Source: Siderastrea siderea
Lineage: Eukaryota > Cnidaria > Anthozoa > Scleractinia > Rhizangiidae
Direction of reading: 5' to 3'
NCBI GenBank assembly: GCA_964030785.1
Contig: OZ034967.1
Span: forward strand, 65,735,413 to 65,799,412
Length of the DNA stretch: 64,000 nucleotides
Each line of letters begins with the position of its first letter. Position 1 is the stretch's first letter. Positions 1 to 10,900 of the stretch are shown here, piece after piece. The translations under genes and the position numbers were made by a program. The notes beneath the pieces are model-generated. The model did no database searches and was not told the origin of the DNA. It worked only from the letters and a program-made list of their open reading frames with translations.

Positions 1-663
1 GGACTTAATTACTAGTTCCTGTTGTTATGCCATTTAGAGTACAGAAGAAGGTCAGCTAGCATTTTCGGAGAGCCATTAGCAGCTCGCTCGGCGGATAGGA
101 TTCTGTTTCCTAAAATGTTCTGCAGCCTAAATTTTCAGCTAAAAACGCCGAACAGATCAATCTGTATTAGCTTACATAAATATGCCTTTAAAAAGCTCTG
201 AAACAATCATAGTAAGTAGAGAATGTTATTTCAAGTAAGATGATGATGATGATGATGATGATGATGATAAAAATATTTCAGCTTTAGGAGCACTTAAAAA
301 GAGTCTCAGTGCTCTTACAATTGGATGGCTTGCTCTGTTCACCTTTTTTAAAGCAAATTTTACTGACACTTGTAGACAGAGAACTTTATGATGGTCCTCT
401 GTATCCTGATGAACAGAATCCCTTGAAACTCTTTCTAAAATTACGCAAGTTTGAAACAAAGGAAATTGTGTAGTTCAGCAGTACGTCATTTATATTCGAG
501 GTGTAAAGAACACTTAAATGACTTTTGGAAGGAATATTATTTCTCTGCGCCGTTTTAGTGTCATTTGCGAGCCAAGCGCAGAGAGTGACGCACAAGTCAC
601 TGCAAGTGCGCATAGAGACAATATATCCCGACAAAGGTAATTTTATTACTATAAGTCAATGAA
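1..663. other. Non-coding, no gene seen
   Basis: I see no splice-supported coding segment here; the short ORFs lack family motifs. A GAT microsatellite lies at about 239-268. Confidence 0.5.
239..268 (+). repeat. (GAT)n microsatellite
   Basis: About nine consecutive GAT units. An ORF on the other strand that reads through it as poly-serine is an artefact. Confidence 0.9.
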
Positions 664-908
664 GTATGATCATCCAGGTCCGGGTGAGTGTAGTCCTTAG
701 AAGAACTGTTGTTGATGGCATTAACTGACGTTTCGACAGCCTGAGCCCAAGTCATCATCAGAGGCAAGTCATGATGACTCTGATGAGTCATTTTGATGAT
801 CACTTCCACTCAAGTTGTCAAAACGTCTATTTGGTAATAAAAGCTTGTTGTTGTTAATGTCATCAAAAACAGTCCTTCTCAGGACTACACTCAACCGGAC
901 GATCATAC
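664..908. mobile_element. Foldback MITE-like repeat
   Basis: The left arm begins GTATGATCATCC and the right arm ends GGACGATCATAC. The arms (about 664-745 and 820-908) are imperfect reverse complements that share GAGTGTAGTCCT and GATGRCATTAAC. A related copy with the same GACGTTTCGAC core lies at 24745-24860, so this is a dispersed family. It carries no coding capacity of its own. Confidence 0.7.
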
Positions 909-1024
909 TTAGCTTTAACGACTTATGATGTGACTCCAGGATCAGACCATTTACACTTATATTACTGTTAATCATTTTATTAACATTAATCTTTTATATT
1001 TAATGCATGATTACCTCTATCCCA

Positions 1025-1255
1025 TTTTACTCTCCTATAGTGTTTCTACTTCATTCTTCTGTCTATTCTGTTCTCCACTCGTCGCTTTTCTCTGTTCTAC
1101 AATTTTCTACTATACTCTACCTATCTCTACTCTAACCTAATCTTTCCTACTCTGTTCCACTCTTCTCTACTTATATCTACTTTTCCAATTCTACTTATAT
1201 TCTGCTCTTCTAAACGCTATTCTACTTTTCTCTAATCTCCTCTTTTCAATATTCA
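1025..1255 (+). repeat. Degenerate pyrimidine-rich TCTAC tract
   Basis: About 230 bases of loosely repeated TTCTACTC-like pentamers to decamers with strong pyrimidine bias. A similar tract occurs at about 23640-23825. Confidence 0.7.
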
Positions 1256-1838
1256 ACGTATTTATGTCATATTCCCTTTACAGTTTAGTATTACAGCTTT
1301 TAAATGGCACAGGTGATGTGAATTAATCATTTTTTTGAAGTATGCCTCGGGCTAAGATAAATTTTTCAAACAGTTTTAGATCCCAAACACGTAACGATTG
1401 AAACCAAAATCGCCTTATAACTTCTTGTACTTTGGAGACTTATATAATATGAAAAGATTTTCTCTCGTTTTAGCCCCCCTTCCCCCCCCCCCACCTGACC
1501 TCTTGCTACAAAAAGGATTGTTAAACGTTGTATTATTTATTCGTAACATAGTATCACGTCCTTAGTTAAAATATAATTGATGATCAGATTGGCGCGAGTA
1601 AAAACACCTGGAATAGCAATCACATGGTCTACCGTTATATCATCCTTGTACATCGCTGTAGCTAGTTGATTTAGCTGTTCTGTGAAGCCTTTCGTCGATC
1701 TGCTCTCTATAGTAGTACACCGAACTCAAGGACAAAACAAAGTCGGATAAATTTGGGTATTAATGAAAATAGTTGTACAATGAACGCACTATTTAACACG
1801 AAGCTGTTTACGTATGGTAATTTTCATTTTCCCTACAG

Positions 1839-2043
1839 TTTTAATGGAGGATTGTGGTGTAAAACTGGGTAAACGAATCGTGGGTGGTCAGCATGCTGAT
1901 CCGGGTGAATGGCGCTGGCATGTACAAATGTACCACAGAGTACACGAAAGGCAGTTCTGTAGCGCTTCTCTTTTATCTCCACAATGGGCAATTACTGCTG
2001 CTCATTGTGTTGATGGTCAACATGCCGACCACATTCTTTTAAC
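1839..2043 (+). CDS. Protease exon: propeptide, IVGG start, His57
   Basis: Acceptor CCCTACAG and donor AAC|GTGAGT. It encodes the activation site and TAAHC. It ends two bases into a Thr codon completed by the next exon. Confidence 0.9.
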
Positions 2044-2083
2044 GTGAGTAAACTTCCTTGGAGAACATCCAGTTCTTTCTTTC

Positions 2084-2119
<36 letters not shown>

Positions 2120-4757
2120 TCATTTTGCATTTTGTATTTTTTTTAATATTCTTGTCCAGGAAAATGGTCTTGTTAATACAAGCTATTTCAACCCTAAATA
2201 CAAAGTGGTTATCAACTTGTTTCAAGAAATCTTGAAGTGTTTTAGTGAAACACATTTCTTTTTTTAACATTATCTGAAAACGTAACGTCACAGGCCAATT
2301 TTTCCATTTTTAAATAACTGTATACAAATTAAGTTTGTCACCTGCACGAAAGTTTAAAATGAAAATTTTACTCACTTTATTTTGATTTTTCAAAGATAAT
2401 GTGTCATTTTTTCTAGCGCAACTATTTGTATTCGCTGTAATCCAAAAAAAAGGCTTATTTTGATTTCTGATGTTCTCCTATTTTCTTGGCTGATGTGGAG
2501 CTAATCACAGACTCAAAAGCTTTTGCTTTTGGTCCAAATCAATAGTGCCAAATGGAACACGATTTGCATTGATATATATCGCTATGATTGTGAAAAAAAA
2601 TCTAGCCAACCCTAATCTAGTCCCCCTTTTTGACTCCAACAGAGCGGATGTTTGTGGGGTTGGTTCGAGATTATCGTACACGGAAGTAAAATCATCCAAG
2701 AGTTGGCAAGACTGCAACTGCAGCCCCATCATTTGCCTGTCATAAACAGGGCTACAAAATATAGAATTATGCGTTAAATAGAAAAACAAAGTTCAGGGTT
2801 TACGGGGCCCAAAGGTTCCCCGAGCTCTATTTCACGAGAAATGTGGTTTTCGCAAGACTGTGGCTAAAGGAGTGAATCCATCTTCCCTATATTAACTTCA
2901 GATTTAAACTTCATCTTTAAAACTTACTTTCTTCATGCAGACTTGGTGAACTCAATGTGAATGTGGTCAGCCGGAAGGAGCGGAGATATACAATCAGTAA
3001 ATACTTCAAACACCCTCAGTACGGCTTTCCAGAGAATGACTTTGCTTTGATGAAGCTGACGGTGCCTGCCTTTCTGGATGACCACGTGGGTACCATCTGC
3101 CTACCCGAGTCTACCGAAAAGCTGCCGGTAGGAACAGTTTGCTGGGAAACTGGCTGGGGAAGAACTTCTCACGATGCTGATATGTCATATTATTTAAAGG
3201 AGCTGGAGGTTATTGTTGTGGATCCAAATAAGAACCGATGGAAGGTATGTGTCATGTAAAACGAAGAGCTTTAAGCACAAATAGGCCAAAGGCCCTATCT
3301 CCGGGCTGTTTGCAAATTAACGAACCTTCTTTGTCTTTCAACCTATTCAGACTGGGTTTTTTATGCTCTTACTCCGAGAATATTAAAGCTATGACAACTT
3401 AGAGGGCAGATAGTAAGTCCAAAAATGTTTCCTGTGAGGTTCGCAACGTGGCCGATGACGTCATATGACGCAAGCATTAGGTCATTAAGTTATAGATTTT
3501 TACAATTCAAAAACCACCTAATAGAAAGTGATTGCCATGGTAATGTTGAATCTGATGGACAAGGAAAATACCAAATTGCTCCCAGATAAATGTTAGAAAA
3601 GGTGGCAATAGCTTGCATACTGAAAAAAATGTTATAAAAGTTCAGATTCCGTGCGAGTATAATACAACCCCCCCCCCCACCACCTCCACTCTGAGTACGG
3701 TTGAAATAACTGGAAGAGATTTTAAAGTAAGGAAGTCAAATGTAGGCTTCTGTTAACTAAACCTACAGGATGTCAGAATGTAGATATTTTGAACTTGCGG
3801 GGGATGTAACAAAAAGTATTATTAATATTAGACTAAATACACAGATACACTTTTCCCCCACCGCCGGATGACATCTCGAAAGATCTTCTTTTTTTTTCGT
3901 TTTCTTTGTGTGACCTTGTTAAGGACAGTGCCTCCTTTGTTGCTGCACATATGTTCTGCGCATCTCGGTATATTCGGGTTTCTTAAGGAATTTGCCCCTT
4001 AATACATAAATATTTTTTGGGCGGATTATGACTCTGTGGAAAAAGCAGATCTTAGCAAGGGCTTTCAGAATCCAAAAAGAAAATTGGAGGTAACTGGCAT
4101 TTTTCAGAGTTAATTGAGCTTAAATCTGGAAACAAATTGCCATAAATTCTTTGTTTAGAACTACGGTTGCTTAATTGTCTCTGAAAAAAGCGTGATTACC
4201 AACATTTTTCTTTTTGGATTCCAACAGCCCTTCCTAAGATCTGCTTTTTCCCCGTAGTCATAACCTTTGCAAAAATACATCTGTATTAGAAGGCATAGTC
4301 CTTATAAGCCGTACAAGTCATTATGAGCTACAGCCGGGTCTTTTTCTTTTTCACACTACAGAGTACTTACTTTTCAAATCTCCTTGTGTAACCCTAACCC
4401 CAACCTCTAATCCTCAGATTCACACTGCATGTTGTAGGACTTTGTGGTGCAGTTTTTTGGGGTGGAATTTAGTAAGCATTGTACATATAAGTCGAGGTTG
4501 CTTCCCTTATCTGTGCTCTTTCCTTTTCCTTTTAGATATCAGATTCAGAGTTCATAACTACAACTAGGACAGAAGGGCATGGAACTTGTCGTGGAGACTC
4601 GGGAGGACCTGTGGTGCATGACCGAGACGGCCGGTGGTATTTGGAGGGTGTTCACAGCTGGGGGCGTCCAAGATGTGGTCAAAAAGGCTACTACGATGGT
4701 CAGGCTGATGTGCGAAATGCTCTCCAGTGGATTAAAGATACTATGAAGAACAACTGA
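1839..4757 (+). CDS. Chymotrypsin-fold serine protease (S1 family), 5' end missing
   Basis: Three exons join in phase (1839-2043, 2941-3244, 4536-4757) and end at a TGA with AATAAA 42 bases on. The product is a secreted-type endopeptidase. A Cys-containing propeptide (DCGVKLGKR) precedes the activation site R-IVGG. The triad is His in TAAHC, Asp in NDFALMKL and Ser in GDSGGP. The residue six before the catalytic Ser (chymotrypsin 189) is Gly, so trypsin-like Arg/Lys specificity is not expected. Cysteines 42-58, 191-220 and the propeptide-122 pair are present. Both members of the 168-182 pair are absent, and position 201 is His although Cys136 remains. Spacing to the catalytic Ser is normal, so no exon appears to be missing there. 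Exon 1839 needs one base from an upstream exon, and I found no signal-peptide exon. Family assignment is secure; substrate is unknown. Confidence 0.9.
2071..2120 (+). repeat. (CTTT)n microsatellite
   Basis: A tetranucleotide run about 30 bases inside the first visible protease intron. ORFs read through it (poly-Ser/Phe/Leu) are artefacts. Confidence 0.9.
2941..3244 (+). CDS. Protease exon: Asp102 segment
   Basis: Acceptor TTCATGCAG and donor AAG|GTATGT. It encodes NDFALMKL (catalytic Asp), TICLPE (Cys122) and VCWETGWG (Cys136). A decayed copy of this exon with its flanking intron lies at 24337-24690. Confidence 0.93.
3348..3560 (+). repeat. Dispersed intronic repeat
   Basis: Shares CTCCGAGAATATTAAAG, a TAGATAGTCC-like stretch and GATGACGTCATATGACG with 20865-21140 in an alkaline phosphatase intron. 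It is a non-coding interspersed repeat of unknown class. Confidence 0.6.
3923..4298. mobile_element. TTAA-flanked MITE, diverged copy
   Basis: Starts TTAA|GGACAGTGCC. It holds two inverted arms built on GCAGATCTTAGCAAGGGC and AATCCAAAAAGAAAA, and ends near an imperfect GTCCTTATAA. It is the same family as 21759-22238. The target and TIR style resemble piggyBac-type elements, but no transposase is encoded. Confidence 0.65.
4536..4757 (+). CDS. Protease exon: GDSGGP and C-terminus
   Basis: Acceptor CCTTTTAG; starts in phase 0. It contains GTCRGDSGGP, the SWG substrate-pocket strand and the C-terminal helix LQWIKDTM, then TGA. Confidence 0.93.
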   Translation: MSDSEFITTTRTEGHGTCRGDSGGPVVHDRDGRWYLEGVHSWGRPRCGQKGYYDGQADVRNALQWIKDTMKNN

Positions 4758-4798
4758 AAAGGGGAGTGTATCACAAAATGATTCTCAGTTGCACGGGC

Positions 4799-4804
4799 AA
4801 TAAA
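4799..4804 (+). terminator. Polyadenylation signal AATAAA of the protease gene
   Basis: Canonical hexamer 42 bases after the stop codon, followed by an A/T-rich stretch. Confidence 0.7.
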
Positions 4805-4914
4805 AATAATTATTGGGTGTATTGAATTTGTTATCGTGTCTTATATTATACACAATAATTCGAAATCGGTGGTTCTTTTTCCAGTTCTATGTGACGATGC
4901 TATAAATCCATGTG

Positions 4915-5163
4915 ATGTGGTGATGGCGATGATGGTCATGACTGTAGTGGCCATGTTGATGATAGTGATCACCAGTGGTGCTGGCAACGGTGATGGTGAC
5001 GTTTTTGGCAGTGGTGATTGTGATAGTTGAGGCGATGATGGTGGCGAAGATGATGACAATGGCGATGTTCTGTTCAAGGTGATGGTGCTGATAGTGATAG
5101 TGATGTTGGTGTAGTGGTAGAAATGGCGATGGTTATGGTGACGGGTATGGTGGTGATGATGGA
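4915..5163 (+). repeat. Degenerate GAT/GGT low-complexity tract
   Basis: About 250 bases of GATGATGGTGATG-like trinucleotide mixture just 3' of the protease. ORFs on both strands through it are low-complexity shadows. Confidence 0.85.
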
Positions 5164-5301
5164 TTTTATTCCCAACTATAGAAGAGCTTTCTTTGCGTTC
5201 TACAGATTGTGGCAGTAAACTACTTTGTGTAATCCAGAACTCAACGCAGCCGCCAACTAAAAATATCTACGAAAACTAGTGTGTAGGTAGTCAATATAAC
5301 A

Positions 5302-5420
5302 TTATTCACCGGCCGGGAGGTCCGTATCGAAAAACCCTACCCGAGGTCTTGAGTACTCGGTCGTAATCAAGACTTAGGACACAGTTTTTCCCTATAAGGG
5401 CCACCTAGGCCGGTGAATAA
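5302..5420. mobile_element. 119-bp MITE with perfect terminal repeats
   Basis: Begins TTATTCACCGGCC and ends with its exact reverse complement GGCCGGTGAATAA. The interior is also partly self-complementary. A short non-autonomous foldback element. Confidence 0.8.
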
Positions 5421-6829
5421 CAAGCCTATGTTTTCTGCCTTTCTCAAAGTGAAGAGAATCAAGTTGGTTTATGAATTTGTTTGTAAACAGTCTTTTTACC
5501 GGAGCTACCTCCCACGATCAAAGTTAAAATTGAGCTTAATTCTGCTCAAATATTCTTTGTAAGTTTAGCTTTTTTTTTAGTGTCAGCTTATCGAGCAGTT
5601 TAACCGATCGTAGAGCTTTAGAAGTAAGAACTTGTTTGCAGGAAGATGAAAAAAGCCATTCATCTCCGGACACCATCACTGCACGAAAATTTACCACTTT
5701 TACCACTCGCCTTCGACATGTGTTACAGGTGACAAAGGCCTCTTTACCAAGCCTTTGAATCGTGTCAAAAGTTGTCAAAGGCTATATTTGATTTGCGTCA
5801 AATGTAGCACAACTTTGACTTGTGTCAAAGCTATGGCTAAGTTACCTTCAAATGTGCACCAAAGGTACCTTTTATGACCTTTGCTTCGCTTCAAAGGCCT
5901 GTGTGAAAGATAATGTTAAAAGTGCTCCAGCACCTTTAATTCGCCTGTTAAAGATAGCAGTACAACTTCGTTACACCTTTGATGCGAATTAAAGGTGGTC
6001 CAAGCCAAATGTTCATGCAGTGCATCTTTTCGGCTAGTTGATGAGTTAACTAGTATGTCCATGAAAAAAGCATCAATGAAAGCAGTTGACTGCTGTCAGT
6101 TTTGCGACACTAAACACAGGCCATCATCCCTTGATAAGACGTAATTATCATGTTGCTGGGTTTTAATTTTAATTTTTTTTATGTTCTTTGTTCACCCCTA
6201 TAACTCAAACTTGAAGCCTGTGGTTAATTACTGTGCTAATCTCTCAAACCATCTTTTTCTTAAGCATACTTACTGCAGACAAGTCAAAACTAGCATCCCT
6301 TAACAAACGCAAAAGATAGCTGATCCAGGCATAAATGAGCCGAGAACGTTTAGAGACTGGATTTCCTACATATGACACAAGTCGCTCATTTCGCGTACAA
6401 TTCTTCGGCATTGTATCGCATCGCGGCTGAACACGCACATGTTCCGTGCGCGTGTTTTACAATGACCTGGCATCCTTTTCGCTTCTTGCGCTAAAAGCGC
6501 TTATAAACAACACGATAATGGATCAAGTGGTAATGTCCCAGGGGTTGTGGGTGGGGCAAATCGAAATAACTTAGTATTCGTCCAAGGAATTATGGGGTTA
6601 CAAAATGGCGTCTAACCTCGTGGACAGGTCCACGTATTTCGTAGGTAAATCGATCAGTCATTGCTCTTTAATTTATGAGCAAAACTGAGACATCATTATT
6701 TTAGTATACCACGCTTGGCTTCAACGGATTAACAGAGGGCTTCAGTTGTATGGTTTGCGCAATTATTTTGCTAAAAGTCTGTTTTCTGAGGTAACAATAC
6801 TAATTGATACTTATATAGGGCAAGTTAAC
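5421..6829. other. Non-coding intergenic stretch
   Basis: No gene is supported. The one notable feature is a cluster of short CTTTGA/TCAAAG-type words at about 5700-5995 (CCTTTGAAT, GTCAAAGGC, ACTTTGAC, TTCAAAGGCC, CCTTTGATG and others). These match the core of TCF/LEF sites, but could equally be subterminal repeats of a DNA transposon. Confidence 0.4.
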
Positions 6830-7229
6830 ATATAAATATGAACAAAAAAGTACAATAAAAAAGACAAAAATAATATCACTGATAGTCATTAAAAGCAATT
6901 CTAAAAAGCAGTTCTAAAAAGATGCGTTTTCAGGCTAAATTTAAAGTTTATAAAATTGTCAATGTCCGTAAATGTGCAGGAAGCTTGTTCCATAGGGTAG
7001 GGGCAGCAGATGTAAAAGATCTGTCCCCTAGAGTCTTTCGAAGTCGGGCGCTAGGTTGATTGAGCAGCAAGCCACCGTTGGATCTAAGACTGTATTTCGA
7101 TACATCTTTAACACATATCAGATTACTTACGTATTCAGGCGCGAGGCCATGAATCGCCTTGAAGGTAAGAATAAGTATTTTAAATCGAATACGATATTGA
7201 ACGGGTAGCCAGTATAAAGAATACAGCAC
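6830..7229 (-). mobile_element. 5'-truncated LINE fragment (reverse transcriptase C-terminus)
   Basis: The minus strand 7229-6948 encodes about 93 residues with the typical end of non-LTR reverse transcriptases: YWLPVQYRIRFKI, FKAIHGLAPEYV and, near the end, a LWNKLPAHLR-like segment. It looks most like CR1/Rex-type elements. The catalytic palm is missing. The sequence on to about 6830 is probably 3' UTR. A dead fragment. Confidence 0.8.
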
Positions 7230-7880
7230 TGGTCATTTTACCTTTATGTCTTCTGAATCTCCTGAAGAAAACCAAAGACCTCTATCTGGTTGCCTATAGG
7301 CGACTCTTTTTTTTTTCGTTATTATTCGACTGCAGTACTTAATAAGAGTGCATTGATTGTGACACATAAAGAACATGTGCGACGCTCTTTTCCCTCGTTT
7401 TATGCAGGGTAATAATACTAATAATAAACGAAGAAAACAAGATGACATTGAAAAAGGAAAAGATAGCATTAACGGGTTAAAAATAAATTAATATCTGATT
7501 TGGCAAAGAAATGCACATGCCCCAGAGGAGAACTTTTTTTAATGATGCGAATGTTTTTAGATTACTGGTTGGCTCACATTTTAGTGGGGAGAGGGATGTT
7601 TCGGCTCCCGAACTTGAGTCCAAAGTAGCAAACTTTGAAAAAAGCCAGTAAAAACTAAGTTCAAGTGCTTATGGAAACGAACTGCAGCTAACTGACAAAA
7701 ATCACTACAATCATGACTCCGGTTAGCTCCCGTTGCTACGTTAATACGATGTCAAGTACCAAGGTCAGAGACCTATCGATACAAATTTAAAATAACATTG
7801 TCTTAAATTCCCGCAATCTCTGTTCTCTTGTGCTGTTTAACTGTTCAACTCCAGACCGTATAGCTTCTGAGAACTGAATA
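7230..7880. other. 5' flank of the alkaline phosphatase gene, no clear motif
   Basis: I could not place a convincing TATA box or initiator. The ORFs here have no family motifs. Confidence 0.3.
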
Positions 7881-7917
7881 ATGCTGTATGTGTCTTTGGT
7901 GCTTTACATCTCTTCAG
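7881..7917 (+). CDS. Alkaline phosphatase exon 1: start and signal peptide
   Basis: ATG at 7881 starts the hydrophobic MLYVSLVLYISS, and donor CAG|GTAAGC leaves one base. That phase matches exon 2, 3.1 kb on, which needs exactly one. Chosen on phase, hydrophobicity and the clean total length; no transcript supports it. Confidence 0.6.
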
Positions 7918-10900
7918 GTAAGCTGCTGCAAGAAGCAAAATCCATTTGCCTTGGTTTTTTTTCCACCGTGACTAATGGAAGTATTTCCTTTCGCTTAGCT
8001 GTTTTAATTAGTGATACAGTCCTGCGTTTTAAACTACCGGAAAAATTAGTTACACACTGAGGACCACGGAGTACAGTGTTTGACGAAACGGATTATTGAA
8101 TACAAACGCGAACAGCAAAACTAACAGTGAATCACCGATGTGAGTGGTGGAATGGTAAGCAGACGAGAACAACCGCCTAGCGTGAACCGTCCTGACAACA
8201 TGAACAATGAGCGAAACTGAAATGCACGCAATCAAGAATGACATAATTGTCTGTCCTATAATTACTCATGTTTCGACTTTGAACAGGGGCTAGGATTTTG
8301 TTGCACCGTTCAAAGGCGCACACTTGGTCCTTTTGGAAGTTGTTTGGTTATTTTCGTCATGCTAGGGCCAAACTACTACATCTGTATAAGGGTTATGCAA
8401 TGACCTATATAACGTGAAGAGTATTATAAAAGCTCTTCGATCACATTCATGTACCATCCAAACAATGTATTAACGGCCGACTTTCTCCTACTGATGCAAG
8501 TTAACAAAATGTACAGAGGAACTATGCGTCCACGTTGTTAATCATTTCGATAACGATAGTTCATGTGATCTGTGGATGCGTAATTAATCAGGAAACTAAT
8601 TTCTCACCTGAGGAGAAAAACGGTATGTGCTCTTCTCTGTAAATTTCTATTATGTAGCTAGATTAGTAACCAAAATGCGGATTGTTTAATAGGAAGAGAA
8701 AGGTGTGCAGCATTTTTACTTTTAAATGTATGTACAAGCACTTTTTTACGAGGAATTACAGAAATGTCGTGACTTCGGACTGAACTTAGACTATCGACGC
8801 CTTGTATAATCGCCCAAAATCAGTGGATTTAGCTAAGAAAAATTAAGTCCTTTTAGCCTGTTTTTGCAAGTTTCGAGACAGTTCCTTATGGCCTTTTTCG
8901 TTTGAAGGCTTAATACTGTTTAATATCTATTCGGCACATACCCTCATAGATTATTATAGTGATACTCTAAATTTATGCCCGACTGATAGGAGACCAGTGC
9001 TCGCTGGGAGACAATGAGAAGCTTTGTTTCTGATGCAAATACACTGAAAGAACGCTTGTCTACTTTGGATTTACAGAATTCCTGCTCTCTTCACTGAAGA
9101 TTGACCTGGCAAACCATTTTAAGCTGATGCCTAGAGGAAAATTGAAAATATCATACATTCTTGCAAATATTACTCTTTCAACGTTCAAAGTTTTCTCTAG
9201 AAAAGATAATTTGTATTAAAAAAAGGGAAAAGGAAAATAGCACAATCTCTGGATAAGCGTTCGTGGAATGGACAATGGAACAACTACACGAATAATCTGG
9301 CTGATACACTTCACTGCTACATAAAGATTTGTCTTTTTAGTGCTAAAAAATTAAAACCCCATCACTGGTTCCTTTGAAACTTGAGCAGACTGTTTACATT
9401 GCGTGAGTAGGGGGTAGGAAAGTTAAATGGGGAATGTGCTCCGCGCTTCTCGTGCTATAGCATCCAGAGTTGTGCTGGCTGCTTGGAACCTCGAATGACT
9501 CGTGTGCCACTTTCCCTGAGAAGATGCTCCCTGACTACTTTTCTTTCGCTTTAGGGAAAATGTTTAGTGTCTCAAAGGACTATATGCAGTCGTTGTCTTT
9601 AAGATGAGAGTTGATATTCACAACTACAAAGAGCAACTTCAACTGAAAAACAAAAACCAGGCAGTGGCTTGTGACAGCTCTGGGCGTATGAATTTCTTGC
9701 GGCAATATTTTTCAGTCCGTTTCGCTGCTGATAGAAAAAATATTCAGGGATTTGCACACTAAGAGGATTCATATTCCTGTCCTATTCTTGAAATCGTCCT
9801 ACTCGTTGCAGTCGACCACCGACGCCACAGGTCAACATATTGAAACTGGAACTAGGTATTAGAGAGGAGCTTTCAAAAATCCAAATCCGCTCTTCACTGC
9901 TTGACTACGTACACTGTTTAGAGACATAACACGCATCAAAGGCTAACATATTTGTGAAGAAAAATCAAATATGATATGTTTCAGGATTTTGGCTTCTGCG
10001 GCGGAAAGGAATGATTGCTGGTGACGAGCAAAATTTTGAGAGGGAAAATAAATAAAGTGGTCCTTTTCTTCCCACGTTATTTTGATATCGCTCGCAGTAT
10101 TTGTCGTAACGTGACATCTTTCCTTTCTACACCACAATCTGATGGCCTGCAATATGCAAACTGTGGCCCCAGAGAGTTCCAAATTTTAAAAAAAATTTCT
10201 GAAGGTTTCTCGGCTCCAAGATAGCCAGAGATAATTTGGCTTCCAGTGCAATTGCGTTACTATTAGTAGAGTTCTTCATGTAGCCACAATGGGTGTATTC
10301 ATGTTTATTTTTTTAACCCTCGGGCGAAAGGTTTTCCTTGAATTTTTCCAAGAAGAATTATCATCTACACCTGCCGTTTTCAGTAGCTGTGCGCATATCC
10401 CTTAGACACATTTTGACATAAGCAGCAGGTGGTCAAGCCATTTTTGAAGAAAAATGCGAATTTTTTTGCCCTGCAAAAAACTGTACAAAAAACGTTAACA
10501 CAAACTGTACAAAACGTTAACACAAATGTTTAATTATGTCATATTCTACATGTCCACCATGAAAAATTTCCAATTTTTAACGTTTTTTGACAATTTCTAA
10601 TTTTCGGTGAAATCCAAGATGGCGCCCAAAATGGCCGCCATCTTGGATGACGTCACCGACCCCCAGTAGAGTGGCAATCCATGATGTGTACCTCATGAAC
10701 TAAAGGTGAAATCTTTTCGAAATATTGTAACGTAACGCGGAAAACCCAAGGTGAGGGGTGTGACTTTGCTTGTACGTTCGAGGATAATCATTCTTTGTTT
10801 CTTTCATCCTTCATTTTCTCTTTTCGTTAATCAATGAATAACTAAGCAAGTAAAGTTTGAACTTTCGACAAGGGTAACCCATATTAATCAGAAAAAATAA

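Noticed and set aside
1814..1838. ATG at 1814 as the protease start
   Set aside because: The residues before the CCCTACAG acceptor are intronic in composition, and the acceptor placement matches the family's propeptide exon boundary better.
2044..2291. Ser/Phe-rich ORFs after the first protease exon
   Set aside because: They are read through a CTTT microsatellite inside an intron.
3245..4535. A missing protease exon carrying Cys168/Cys182
   Set aside because: Spacing from the conserved LKELEV strand to the catalytic Ser is normal without it, and the interval is filled by repeats.
4836..5077. ORFs on both strands 3' of the protease
   Set aside because: They are products of the GAT/GGT low-complexity tract.
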